The notes below the pieces were generated by a model. It was not told the DNA's origin. It did no database searches and was given only the letters and a program-made list of their open reading frames with translations. Source: Smittium mucronatum (Eukaryota; Kickxellomycota; Harpellomycetes; Harpellales; Legeriomycetaceae). From it: DNA of 47,261 bases. Every line of letters starts with the position of its first letter. Within the stretch, counting starts at the first letter, position 1. Where the stretch lies: positions 1-47,261 of the forward strand of contig LSSL01006956.1 in the NCBI GenBank assembly GCA_001953115.1. Reading direction: 5' to 3'. Positions 13,867-25,539 of this stretch are shown piece after piece. A program made the position numbers and the translations under genes.

Positions 13867-15695
13867 ATGGACGAAATTCCATTTGATTATATATACAATA
13901 CCGACGGTGTTAATACAGAGACTTCATATCTTCAGGTTTTTTTTTCTCTTTTGTTAAACTTTCCATTATTTTCAGAATCTTTTCAAAAGAGATTTTTACT
14001 AAGCTCTGATTTTTAATAGACTGACACGGAGGATCTAGTTCTCGATATTTTTCAATTAGAGCTTCTAAGTTATGAAAAAGCTGCGAATGAGGGTGCCATT
14101 CCAGTCACCAGGTTCTTATTAAATCACTTTTCTAACGCTTCAAGAATTCATTTCCTATTACTAGAGATTTATGTTGTTCACTTCTAACTTTACTCAACTT
14201 TTTTCTCTTTTTTTTCGTGTATCCCGTTTCCAACGATTTTTATAGACTTCTCAAGACAGAAAAACATTGCAAGTACTTGGCAAGCGCAATGGAGAAACTC
14301 CCATCGGGCTACCAAGGCTTAAATGCCAGCCAGCCCTGGTTTTGCTTATGGCTCCTCAATTCCTCATACCTTTTGAATTCCGAGATTTCCAAAAAACAAT
14401 ATGATCAATTTATCCGCAAAATATCCAGCTTGCAAAACAAAACAGGGGGCTTTGCGGGCACCCCCACCTTTGAAACAGATTTTTCCCAGTCTGGAGCTAA
14501 CGTTACTGGAAGTGACCAGCTGCGATGCGGCGAGCAATCTCATCTTCTTTCGTCCTTTGCGGCCATATGTTCTCTTGTGATTTTGGGCGGGGCTGAGGCA
14601 GCTGCTCTTGTAGACAGACCGAGTATGCTAACCTGGTTGACCCAAATGAAACAGGAGGATGGTTCATTTACCGTCCATTTCAATGGGGAAATTGATTTGC
14701 GCGGCTCGTATTGCGCGTTAACAATCGCTTTCTTGTTGGACATTTTGACCGATGAATTGGTTTCAAATGTGGCTGAATTTGTGTCCAGGTATGATATATA
14801 TATATTTATGTTGCCGTTCGAAATCGATCTGACTGGCACCTCCCATTACTGCGCCAATTGCACTTGTCGCGCCAGATATTGATTACTTTCTTAATATCTT
14901 TTTGTTAGGTGCCAAAACTACGATGGAGGGTTTGGACCCAGCCCTGGAGTTGAGTCACATGGTAGCTATTCGTTCTGTGCTATTGCTATCCTTGATATCC
15001 TAGACAGGTTTGATTGTATAGATATGGATGCGTTCATGGTAAATTCCTTTACTCTTTTCTTTTCTTCCTCCCCTCTCTACCCCTGCTTCTCTCCAAGGCA
15101 CCAAAATTAAGCCCCAATTTCTTTCGTTTAGGAATATGTAACTAAAAGACAAATGGCCCTTGAAGGAGGGTTTAACGGCAGAATAAACAAACTTGTGGAT
15201 GGTTGCTACAGCTACTGGATCGGATCAATATTTTCCATTGTTCATCCACACCTATCTGCTAATAATAGCAATGACTTGCTGTTCGATAGAACCGCACTGC
15301 AAAAATATATAATACTCTGTTGTCAAACTCACCCTTCGCTGAAAGCCGGCGATAGAGGCAATAGAAGCGCTGGGGGCGGATTACGCGATAAACCGGGGAC
15401 GTTCCCCGATTACTACCACACCAGTTATTGCCTTTCTGGTCTTTCTGTTTCTCAAAACCATGTGACTAGATCTAGTGCTTCGTTAGATAACCATATTGGT
15501 GAGGGTTTATCTCTAAATCAAGATGTTGATTCAAAAATAAGAAAGACAAAAAGGTTAGCCAAAGTAAAAGAATATGTGGTTGACAGAAATAGGCAATCAC
15601 TCTTTGGTTTAGAAAATGAAAATTTAGTTAGGCCAGTCCACCCCGTTTTCAATATTTCTGTAGATAAACTTGTGGATTGGATATCACTTGAATAG
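13867..15695 (+). CDS. RAM1: Protein farnesyltransferase beta subunit
   Basis: Five exons: 13867-13935, 14020-14111, 14246-14788, 14909-15038 and 15132-15695, giving 465 residues (human FNTB is 437). It forms the catalytic alpha-6/alpha-6 barrel that transfers farnesyl diphosphate to CaaX cysteines of Ras-like proteins, working with an alpha subunit not found here. Repeats of the prenyltransferase barrel are clear: GGFAGTPTFETD, EDGSFTVHFNGE followed by SYCALT, NYDGGFGPSPGVESHGSYSF, EGGFNGRINKLVDGCYSYW and GGGLRDKPG...DYYHTSYCLSGLS. The zinc ligands are conserved: Asp301 and Cys303 in LVDGC and His374 in YYHTSYC. An acidic/basic insertion sits around residues 350-357 before GGGLRDKPG. A longer insertion (about 45 residues, Lys/Arg/Asp-rich) lies between the SGLS block and the C-terminal HPVFNI motif. 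Introns are all GT-AG; intron 3 contains a short TA run. Confidence 0.96.
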
Positions 15696-15831
15696 ATTTT
15701 TTCAAAATCAAATGATATTAATTGAAAATATAATACAAACACTTTGGTTTTATTACTAATAAAAATACAAGAAAGGTCTAAAAATATAACATAAACACGG
15801 AAGAGGACCATTCAATAAGAAATCTGAAATT

Positions 15832-17283
15832 TCAAAAAGAATCAGCTCTAGATCTGAAATCAGGAGCCAAAGAGTCTTTTAGAGTTGATATAGTACGACT
15901 ATTAGTACTCTCCCCATTAACAAAATATGAGAAATCTAAATCAATATTGCTAGAAATGTTAGAGGATACTCTTGGGATACCACTCCTCGGAGTAGGGACC
16001 TCAGCATTTGTTTGCTTTGTCACTAGCCTCTGATTTCTAGAGCACAAAGTGTGGTTTCTAGTAATCGAGCCTGTTGGGTGAAATGAATCGTTGGGTTGAG
16101 GAGATTTTGATGGAGAGTTCAGCTCGGTTATCGTGGACGACCTCCTGAGAACCATTGATGGCTTTCCCAACTCCCAAGAGTAAAAAGAGCCCTTTTTGGC
16201 AAGCAGCATTAATTCCATGTTACTTCTAACACTAAAATAGGGAGGGCGGCCAGAAATGAAGAGACAGAATAAAGTAACACCCAAAGAGAATAAGTCTGAT
16301 TTTCCTGTTTTTGAAGGGTCTAAGGATCCATCTTGGTTGAATGGGTTGAATCCATCTGTTAGTACTTCAGGGGATGAGTAGACAATGGTACCAGCCATAT
16401 CACCGTAAGCCAGAAAATCAGAAATCTTGAATCCGTGTTGTTTCTGGAAGAGATCAATAAGGAATGGGGAGCAAGTGGCAGCAGAGAAATCGCATAAAAA
16501 GGCGTTTAATTTAGAGTCTATTAGAATATTTTGTGGTTTAATATCATTATGTATGACTCCAATTTTATGAAGAGCAGCAATAGTCTGTCCCAGCTGGGAG
16601 GACCACCGATCGAATAGCTCTTGACCCATACTTTCAGGGTGTGATTCAAGCCAATCCCAAGAATTTCCGTTCTCATAAACCTCTAAGACAATAGCCCAAG
16701 TAGAGGGTCTTGAGTTATAAATGTTCCTTATAGCATCATGGCCAATATCTAGTCTAAAAAAACTACACGATGAATCTGATGAAGACATATTTTTAATTTC
16801 GTCACTATCAGTAATTTCAACAGCTATTCCAAGAAATTTGGCAATAAATCTGGAAGCATCAGAATCAGAGAGATTAAAAAGATAGTTGAGAATACATACT
16901 TCGATGAGGGCCGATTCAAAAGCATCCTCGTCACCGGAATTAATTATCTTCAGAGCTACACGAGAGCCACTAGAATAGATTTTGGATACTGGACTATCAG
17001 TAGCTTCAGTTAACTCTCCAACATAAACACTGGAAATCTTCCCTTTCCCAATGGCAGAAAGGTCTCTATCCCCAACCTTAATAAAACAATTACCACAATC
17101 GGTTTTGAGATTATGTAGAGATTTCGGAGAGTTCGGCGTTTTTGAAATACTTAAATTTTGAGCGAACGGATTCTGATCTATAATCGGATGCGGAAAAGGC
17201 TTTAAACCAGGGCCGGATAGTTGCATACCAGAAAATTTGGATTGCTGATTATTAGCTAAAGGATTGTTGTCTCCGAAAATCAT
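15832..17283 (-). CDS. Protein kinase-like protein, atypical (HND / DFS motifs)
   Basis: A single-exon gene of 483 residues. A disordered, Pro/Asn/Ser-rich N-terminus (1-70) precedes a kinase domain at about 74-352, then a Ser/Thr-rich tail. Visible landmarks are the glycine loop GKGKISSV (79-86), the VALK lysine at 112, the catalytic loop HNDIKPQN (245-252, with Asp247, Lys249 and Asn252 present), CDFSAA where DFG is expected (264-269), YSSPE in place of APE (302-306), and DLFSLGVTLF (330-339, subdomain IX Asp330). The Asp of the metal-binding motif is kept but its Gly is Ser. Domain order and the LKPQN-like loop indicate the Ser/Thr kinase superfamily; the subfamily was not recognised. It converges on the farnesyltransferase gene with 136 bases between stops. 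It ends TGA. No intron is needed. Confidence 0.87.
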   Translation of the reverse strand: MIFGDNNPLANNQQSKFSGMQLSGPGLKPFPHPIIDQNPFAQNLSISKTPNSPKSLHNLKTDCGNCFIKVGDRDLSAIGKGKISSVYVGELTEATDSPVSKIYSSGSRVALKIINSGDEDAFESALIEVCILNYLFNLSDSDASRFIAKFLGIAVEITDSDEIKNMSSSDSSCSFFRLDIGHDAIRNIYNSRPSTWAIVLEVYENGNSWDWLESHPESMGQELFDRWSSQLGQTIAALHKIGVIHNDIKPQNILIDSKLNAFLCDFSAATCSPFLIDLFQKQHGFKISDFLAYGDMAGTIVYSSPEVLTDGFNPFNQDGSLDPSKTGKSDLFSLGVTLFCLFISGRPPYFSVRSNMELMLLAKKGSFYSWELGKPSMVLRRSSTITELNSPSKSPQPNDSFHPTGSITRNHTLCSRNQRLVTKQTNAEVPTPRSGIPRVSSNISSNIDLDFSYFVNGESTNSRTISTLKDSLAPDFRSRADSF

Positions 17284-17553
17284 TATAAATTTTTATCTCC
17301 TTGGAATCGCTGGGCTACGGGTATGGTTCCTCACCAACGTATCTGGCCGAGGATTTAAACTTTTCGAGCGAAAACTTTTCTAAAGCTAATTATTAAAATA
17401 GAAAAGGTATGTTCCAGCAGGAATTATGCGAAGCTACGTTGCTATATTAGAGAATAAGAGTATAGAAAGATTGAATTTGAAAAAGAAAACTTTATTGAGA
17501 TTTTTAAACAAATAAACTACTCCCAGGAACGGCTGAAACTATATTATAAAACA

Positions 17554-17592
17554 GAAAAAAAAGTGGGGACCGAGGAAAAAAAAGTGGGACCC
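17554..17592. repeat. Imperfect tandem direct repeat
   Basis: Two near-identical 18-base units, GA8 followed by GTGGGG or GTGGG and then ACC(C), lie at 17,554-17,571 and 17,575-17,592, separated by three bases. This is a small local duplication upstream of the kinase gene. Confidence 0.8.
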
Positions 17593-18925
17593 TTGATGCC
17601 AAGAAAAAAAAGGAATTTATATATCAGAGTTTAAGGAATGTGAAAGCAGCAAATTGATCTTATAAAGGCGTTTTGAGATAGATAGTAGGGATATTATAGA
17701 TTCTCATTTTTTTTTCAAGCTGCGGAAAAAAAGAAAGAAATATTTTTCCTTATTTAATTGTTGGAATCTATGATCTTTTAAATAATTTAGGTAATGAAAT
17801 GTCAATTGTCATCATTAGTCCATTTTGGGAATATTCAAAGGGGTTCGACTTTTAATATTAGCCTTAAAAAGCTCCGGCATTTGTTCTTAGAATCCATTAA
17901 GCACAAATAGAACAATCACATTTCCTGTAAGAGATCATTTGATGTCACTGTTATGCTATTAACGCACATTTATATTTGTTCTATTTTGCTCGATAGCCAA
18001 TTAAAGCATACTTCAGTCACACACACACAAACAAGTGGAGAAATACTGCTTATTAATACTCTTTTGAAAAAAATTATTTTAACACAATATTTTTATTGGA
18101 TAATAAGTGAGGAGTGATTTTGGCAATGCTGCAAATAGCAATTAAAACCTGAGCTGATCATAAGGCTCACGAGTCTGCCCCATTTTTCTAATAGTGCTCC
18201 TCTTTTTTGCTCTAGAAACCTATATTTTGATCTAGTACTATTGGTTCCACAAGAATCCCTTTCTCTCCACCAATAGCTGGCTGTCGCTGTTAATTCATGT
18301 TCCACTTTTCTATTTGCTGAGTTTATTAAAAACCATTATCAGTCAAAAATGTGCATGTCTAATCTTTTATTTCCTATTTAAATAGAATTGAATGGCAATT
18401 GCTCTATTACTTTATTCTATAGTAGATCTTCAACGAACCAGTAGTTTTAAAAGCTATGATATATTCCTTTTCGAATAAACCTTTGAAACGAAAAAAAATT
18501 TGAATAAACCCATTGCTACTTACATAAACCCCAATAAAGCGAAGTAATTGGAAAGTGTAATATTAAAAAGCATACGCAATAATAAAAACCATCGAATGAA
18601 ATTACAACTTCAACTCGAATTAAAACTAATAAATATCTGATAAGAAAAAATTTTAGATGATTATTAATGCATATTGTAAGGGGTAAAACGTATTTGTTAT
18701 ACGAATAGATTCAAAAACACAAGAAATTCCTCTTTGAAAAAGAATATATATTCTATACAAGAATAAAATCACGTAATGGTGTTGAATATATGAGCCGTAA
18801 TGACATGTATGAAAAGTGACACAGTATTGCAAGTTTTCAGGCAGAAGTTGTCTTTGGATTTGTATCGAATGAAAAAAGTGCAATATTATTCTACTTTGGT
18901 TTTAAGAATTCACTGCGGCAACATT

Positions 18926-18944
18926 ATTTATTTATTTATTTATT
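18926..18944. repeat. (ATTT)n tetranucleotide repeat
   Basis: About four and a half copies of an ATTT/TTTA unit at the edge of a less AT-rich patch (18,900-19,200). Confidence 0.85.
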
Positions 18945-19292
18945 AGGCGCAAATACATTGTTGGCTTGTGCTTCATCTTGAATCGGGCTTGTACAGATCA
19001 TGTTTCAGCTACACTTTAAAACAACAAAATCTGCAACAATTTACCAGCCATATTTATGGCGTCTAATCGTGAGACACAATGGTTCCAGCTCACCCCCACA
19101 AAAAGCTAACGGTTACCCCGGGAAAATTATAAGAACAAACGTATTTGAATTTCCATTGCGCATTTTTTTGTTATCAAATCGCACATTATTCGGTCAATTA
19201 AACAAAAAAAAATCATTATATTATGGATGATTATACAATCTAATATATTTGTTTTTGATAAAACCCAACATTTATACCAAATGCTTGATGTT

Positions 19293-19316
19293 TATATATA
19301 TATATATATATATATA
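19293..19316. repeat. (TA)n microsatellite
   Basis: About twelve perfect TA dinucleotides in an intergenic stretch. Confidence 0.95.
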
Positions 19317-19771
19317 CCTTATAATATTATGTTATATCGATTACAATTATAAAAATATTCTAATAAATTCGATCTTTATTTCATAACCAATAGCATCATC
19401 CCTCAAAATTTATAAGATTGTCTGCAAAAACATTACCACAATGGAAAGAATACATTATTGATAAGCCTAATCCCAATTTCCGTATACTAAACATCTTATA
19501 TTACCCACATGAATGTTCCCACATTCTTGATTTGTAAGCTATAGCATTCTGATGTTATTTCAGTTATATATATTATTTTTTTGTGCCAAATCTTTACTAA
19601 ATCTCGGTTTTATTTAACTCGATTTAGGGACCATCGTTAAAGAATTTATATACTTTTTTCTTTTTTACAAGACTCGGTAATTCGTAATTGCTATTAGGTA
19701 AAAGCCTCTCATTTTCGATAATTTTTTATTATACTATTATTTTTTTCTGGGTTATGATATTAGATATTATA

Positions 19772-19795
19772 ATATATATATATATATATATATAT
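19772..19795. repeat. (AT)n microsatellite
   Basis: About twelve perfect AT dinucleotides, less than 500 bases from the previous array. Confidence 0.95.
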
Positions 19796-21071
19796 TACTA
19801 ATAATAAAGAATTTTCTGCTTTATGCTATAAAATATTAAACTCGTGTGGGAATTTTTTTTACTGATATTATCGTCTCCCATCAATAAAAAAAGTAAAAAT
19901 TATAAATAATATATAAATGTAAACCTAGATTTTTGAAAATGATAATAATAACCTTATCACAAAATTTTATGTTTAATTGATGTAATAAATCAGCCCATAA
20001 TTTTATGGTACTCCATTCTCGCTTGTTTTTTTGAATTATATATTTTTATTGTTAATAATAATTTTAAAGTGCATATATAGGATATTATTTTCAGGAGCGG
20101 AATTTTTTTTGCTGAATAAACCATAAGGTTTATGCGATTTTTTTTTTCCACCCCAATACAGTAAAACTAGAAAAAATACTGGTCCTAATAATATCTCAAC
20201 ATTATTCCAATGATGAGTTACTTATATAATCCCGATTCTTGAGTTCTCAAAAGAGGAATTAATTCACACTAACATATTAAAAAATATATAAACAGCCAAT
20301 TTAAGAAATTGAATCTGGTTATATGTTAATAACATGTAAAAACGATGCTTCATCTCAGCTATTAGTGAATATCCTGTTCATTTTTAAACCATTAGACATC
20401 AAATTAATACCAATAGCAGGGTTTTTCCAAATATGGTTCAAAGTATAGTTTTTTTGAAATTAAATAAAATCGCTTGAGTTGTTTAAATCAGTTATTTTTA
20501 AATAGCTTGAATAAATCTTGTAATGAAAAATAATATTCTAATAATCATGGGTGCAAAATAAGTCTCTTGAATTTTTTTAATAAAATCGAATCAAGAGTTT
20601 CATCAAATGAAGGAAACTCTTCTAAAACTGGTTTCCACAATTGTATTGAATTTTAAAATGGGAAAACCCCCTTTATAGTTTAATTTTGCGATTTATTTTG
20701 TATACTTTTAACGTATAAGTGGGTATTTTTGTGGATTAAATCGCGTTTTCGCGCGTAAATTTTTTTTTATCCAATCAAACCCCAATCACATATACTTTTT
20801 GTTGGTTTTTTCTCGACTTAAAATGCGAAAATATCATTAAATACTATTTTAAATGAATTGCACGTGATTGTAAAAAAACGATAACTAAATTTGAGTTCCC
20901 ATCAAGCTTTCTTCTTGGTTGAAATGTTCAAAAAATAATAATCTGAATACTTTTTTAACTTTTGAAGAAGGATCTTCTCTATTAAATTAGGGATCTCAAA
21001 TTCATTTGAAAAGTGGTTAATTTGATTTGATATCACAGCAAAGAAATTTTCTAAAATTATATATACTCAAA

Positions 21072-21082
21072 CCCCCCCCCCC
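21072..21082. repeat. Poly-C tract (C11)
   Basis: Eleven consecutive C in an otherwise about 80 percent AT stretch. It is one of four long G/C homopolymers in the window. Confidence 0.95.
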
Positions 21083-22681
21083 TCGTTTTTTAAAAGTATC
21101 AATTTAAATTATTTTGGGAATTATTGCCGGATTTTTAAATATGGAATTAAAATGTTAATAGGTGCATGGAAGCTAAAAAAAATTGTAAGGATGATTATCT
21201 AGTTGATTCAGTACTTTAAAATAGTACGTAAATGCCATCTAGAAAAAGTTCGCCAAAATACATAAAGATGTATCCATAAATCCACAAAAAAAATAATAAT
21301 TTTCTGATTTTAATATTAAGTGTCTTAAAAATGTTAATTTTGTATTTGTAAATGAACTGAAAAAAGTAGAAATACACAGGCTTCTAAAAAAAAAAATTCA
21401 TCAAAAAATAAATAAATTACACTACTATTATATACAGGACACTGCTTTAAATTCGAATATTTTTTTTTGTTATTTTAATATTAAATAGCTAAATTTTGCA
21501 ATAAAATTATTTCTAATGCAAAAACAACTAAGGGAACTCTCAATAATCATTTTTTGTGAACTTTTAATAATTTTAATCAAATATACAAGTTTATTGTTAT
21601 AAAAATAATAAGTAATCATCCTATTTTATAGACAGGTGGTCTTTTTTATTATTAAAAAAAGCTTTTATTTTTAAAACGGTGAAATTTTTTATCTCAAAAA
21701 ACGTCAATGGCGTTTTTTTGACGACGAAAGTGGCTGATATACTGGGTTGCATATTTGGGTTTATAACACTACATCTAGAATGGTATATATACGAAATTTA
21801 TCTAAGAAAAATAAGTGAAAATATTATTTAAGAAGGTTCATACTGATTTTAGAGGCTATGAATAATATGGTTTTTATAGTTATTGGGAAATAATTGCAGA
21901 TGATTTTAGTTCCGCTTTATAAAAACCATATTTTAAAAATATTTTTTAAAATCGCTCATTAAAACGTTTAAAATATTCATTAATCAAAATTTTATTATTA
22001 AATAATCCAAAAAAAAAATTAATACACCATCAGATTTATCCTTAAATCAACTGTCAGCCGATAGTAGTGAAAGACTATTTTTTGAAATTTTTTTTGTTAG
22101 ATTAAAGGTTTTTTTATGATAAAAAGATATGCGCCAAAATTTTCATTGGATAAAATAGGTATTATCGCATATAATTATCAGCACTAAAAAAACTTCACAT
22201 TAAAAGATAGTCTCTAAGAATATTTGAAATTAAATTCTGAAATTCGATTATAAAAAAGAAAGAAATTATATAAAAATTATAAAATAGAAGTGATAAAAAT
22301 ACCTTGAGATAAAAAAGAAATCTGAATTATTTCTCTATATTCTATCATTTTCTAAAAAATACTGTCAAAAATTTCTATTCAATACGAGAAAAAAAAGAGT
22401 GTTTCAAAAAAGAAGCGAAAGTAGAAAACTTTGTGGGAAATCCTCTGCTACTCTCCAATCATCAGAAAAGTAACAAAAAGACATAATACGGATGTATTAT
22501 CGGATACTGTCGGACTATATATTGCTTTTATTCTCAAAGAAAGAAATTTAGGTATGAAAAACTATGACTCAGGTTTTCTTACCAATATATTATATACCCC
22601 AATGAATAAAGGGTAATTTTAAAATTTAATAAAATTACGGAACCTGAATCTGACCCTCGAAAAAATAAAATTCAAGGTGGA

Positions 22682-23312
22682 ATGTATAAAATCAGCGTGA
22701 AGACTAGTCAGGAGAAACTATTAAATGTCCTTAATGGGTCTGAAAAATGCTTTACTTCACATGATAATTCACTATTTTTGCAGGAAGTATATAGTTTTAT
22801 GTTGGAACTCCCAAAAGTACCTATTTATTTTTCTCTCATTCGGACTAAGCTCATTTCCACACAAATTCACCAAGTTATTGCATTCAAAAATGGGCTGAAA
22901 GAGAAAAATTGGAATCAAAGTAACATAATAACTATAATAACATCTTTTAATCTGGGAATCAAAGAAAATGTTGATAAGAAACACAGTATTACTGAAAATG
23001 AAGCTGATAAAACCGGTTTATCTGAAAAATTTATCAAAGTCATATATTATACTAACACTATCGATTAAATACCCTGATTTTATTATCAAAAGCAGATATA
23101 TTTTTATAAAGACACCACATAATAAGATAAGTATTCACAGAAAAGATGGAAGTCTTATTGTCTCTTTTATTAATTCTCTAAAAAATCTAGCGAGTTTCAT
23201 CTGGAAAGCACAAGCTATATCATTAGCAATTATGCCTAGGCTACCAATACTACAGAGGCTGACATGTCTCAAGATTTTTTTTAAAAAAATAATGGCTCGA
23301 GGAAATATATAG
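22682..23312 (+). pseudogene. Reverse transcriptase remnant, DIRS-like
   Basis: Two overlapping open frames in different registers (22,682-23,068 and 22,968-23,312) carry the region. The second contains FIKTPHNKISIHRK, then SLKNLASFIWKAQAISLAIM and LPILQRL. This matches the DIRS/Ty3-like connection segment, in which a 'PP.KI..I...' strand is followed by 'ASFIGKAQAMSLAI.PARL..R.L'. The first frame has FMLELPKVPIYFSLI, comparable to the LPFGLS..P..F..I palm segment that precedes the catalytic YLDD. No intact YLDD is visible; its place reads IITIITSFNLG. At least one frameshift separates the two parts. Confidence 0.6.
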
Positions 23313-23314
23313 AG

Positions 23315-23545
23315 TTTTTTAATGAACCTAAAATTTGGAATCTTTTATTTTGGAGAAACAATTCAATGAAATTAAATGAACTCTCGTTTTTACCAGATGC
23401 TTTAGGGCTAGAATTTTTTATGTATTTAAGAGATGCAACTTGGGAAATAGTCATTAGTCACACCTAATATTCCGGAATATATAAGAGAGGAAGCCATGAG
23501 CATCAATTGAAAATATACTATGGCCTTTATGCATTCAAAATTTTT
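23315..23545 (+). pseudogene. RNase H remnant of the retroelement
   Basis: Frame at 23,321-23,464, reading on past a TAA to about 23,542. It contains IWNLLFWRNNSMKLNELSFL, PDALGLEFFMYLRDATWEIV, then after the stop YSGIYKRGSHEHQLKIYYG. DIRS-type RT-RNase H proteins have 'L.WW...L...NG..FLP..P.L..Y.DAS..GWG.V' at this point, then 'SG.W.....HIN.LEL.A'. The catalytic Asp of the DAS motif appears to be kept (RDATW). The frame differs by two from the upstream RT frame. Confidence 0.55.
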
Positions 23546-23599
23546 TTTTAGGAGATGTAGAATCAAGATTATACTAAAGCGTTGGTACAAAATTTTTCT

Positions 23600-25100
23600 C
23601 GTAGGCGAAGTTAAGCCCCATTTATTTTATAAAAGTATTAAGACAAGATATGATAGTTTTGGACACTTTATAACTTCTTGGTATATTTAATATATTTAAT
23701 CTAGTTTTTCTCGTTTTTTTTTAATAAAATTATTTTATACCATTGAGTAGTAGTTTTGCCAGTTCTAGGTCTTGTTATTTTTTTTCGTTTTTTTCGTGGG
23801 GTGGTATCATTAAATGTTAGTATTTTTTATTAATCAGCTTTTTTAGTTTATTGAAAACAAAGATTAAGAGTGCTATGGGCATTTTATGCACAACAATGAG
23901 TTAGTGTATTCCGTTGCTTATTCTTACAGGGTTTCCCCGGAGGTTGACGCATGGTGAGATGCGGAAGAAAGTAGAGATATTGATACATTTTTACCCATAT
24001 CTTCTGAAGTCACTATGCTATGTGATGACTTAGATCCATAGATCAAATTGGCAAGTAAACAAGTTATGGAAGATCTTTTATATTATTTAATGGGACTTTC
24101 TTTAAGTTCCGGTCCAAACTTCCCAATATGGTTCTAGCCTATTATTCCTATCGCGGTGGCTGTATAAAAAATTAGCTTTGTCAGTACATGGGGTGATAGT
24201 AGAAATGTAGATAGGTGGACTAAAGGAGAAACAACTGCCCTAAGGTATCTTCTGGGTGAGGGAGATGAGCGAGCTATTAATAGTACACTTAGCATTACTT
24301 CATCTTTGGCTACATAGAAAAAGTTTCGATGCGAGTATTTATACCAATCTAATCATTATAGAGAATAAGCTTCCGACAGTACTCAGACAAAAAAAAAGAC
24401 ACCCTGTATTACTTCAGAAATTTTGGTGGAACGAATTGATCCTATATATTCAGATTTTCAGAATAATTATGGATTAGTTGCATGGAAATGGAAAAAAGAC
24501 CATTTTTCACTTATTTGAAGTTTGTGCTGAATTACTCAGTTTCAAAAAGCCGTTTAACTGTAAAAAAGAAGTGTTTGCTGTAAACCAAGACCTTCTTATA
24601 CATGGAGAGGAGATAAGAGGGCCACAGAGTAGATTTGTTGTCCTCAGGTCACAGCAAGAAAATGAAATCGTATTAAAGCTGGCTTCAAACCAAGAAAGTA
24701 GCAGGGGATAATTTTCCGAAATACAGATGGTATATATGGAAGAATACTTACTGATGCTCTCCGTGAAACCTGATACCGAGAGTGGCGCAGAGGATAAGAG
24801 GGGGGGGGGGTTGATGATCACCATAACTATTTTAACTCCTGCATGAGATTCAGAGCTATGAATTACGGAAGTCAAATTGATATCGACACACTGCCTATAT
24901 ACTTTATGGGAAAAAAAGTCTTTTCAAACCTGGAGAGCGAAAATTCACCGATCACCAAGAACAAGAACCGGAAGTTGTGGTATGGAGACTCAGTGGCACC
25001 CCCTCTAGATAAGGTGATACAATATCTTGAATTAGACTTCATTTTTCTTCAAAGAAGTCGTAAGGGGAAAAAAAGAGTATTAACCGTTTTAACAGGGATA
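23600..25100 (+). pseudogene. Unidentified coding-like remnants inside the retroelement
   Basis: Several open frames (24,256-24,477, 24,478-24,711 and 24,843-25,103) have more even codon use than the flanks, but I recognise no domain. The piece at 24,480-24,711 includes CAELLSFKKPFNCKKEVFAV and ends near LKLASNQESSRG. In DIRS elements the space between RNase H and the recombinase can hold a DNA adenine methyltransferase; no DPPY-type motif was seen. A G11 tract interrupts the segment at 24,800. Confidence 0.3.
24800..24810. repeat. Poly-G tract (G11)
   Basis: Eleven consecutive G inside the decayed retroelement. Confidence 0.95.
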
Positions 25101-25539
25101 TAGGGTCTGAAAAATATTGATATATTATGAGTCTGAAATAATGTCTTCAAATATCTTAAATTATCTTGTTGAGATTTTTCTGAATCAAAGCTTGGTATTA
25201 ACACTTTAAAAAAGCTTAAGCCTGGTATTTGCAGATTTAAGAATGAAGCTAAGAAAATAGCCGAGAGTGAACCCATATAAAATTCATTTTCAGCTTTAAA
25301 ATGAAACCAGAACATTGAATTACGTTAGGCAACCTATTGATTTATTACTAGTAATTAGGCATTTTATGGAAGAAGTAAATCAAAAAACCTGGATATTAAG
25401 TCACTAACCATAATGAAATTTTGCTTATTAATGGTTTGCGGTCTAATGGGGGCAAAAATATAAATCGCACCGATGATGCAAAAAAAACAATATAGGATGG
25501 CAACCTAAATCCAGCAATCGTGGCTCCAAAGGAAAAGCG

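Larger units (their letters stand above)
17284..22400. other. AT-rich intergenic region between the kinase and the retroelement
   Basis: No gene is supported. Just upstream of the kinase, 17,340-17,520 holds a plus-strand open frame after an AAATAG that could be a splice acceptor (MRSYVAILENKSIERLNLKK...), too short to assign. A direct repeat lies at 17,554-17,592. Short open frames near 18,093-18,305, 18,653-18,883 and 19,000-19,230 show no motif. The patch at 18,900-19,200 is less AT-rich and more complex than its surroundings and could be a decayed mobile-element fragment. Beyond 19.2 kb the sequence is homopolymer-rich. Confidence 0.6.

Noticed and set aside
14540..14839. Minus-strand open frame within the farnesyltransferase gene
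   Set aside because: Antisense to exon 3 with no motif; a composition shadow of the real gene.
19000..19230. 76-codon plus-strand open frame in a less AT-rich patch
   Set aside because: No recognisable domain, no splice-linked continuation and no matching context; not enough to call a gene.
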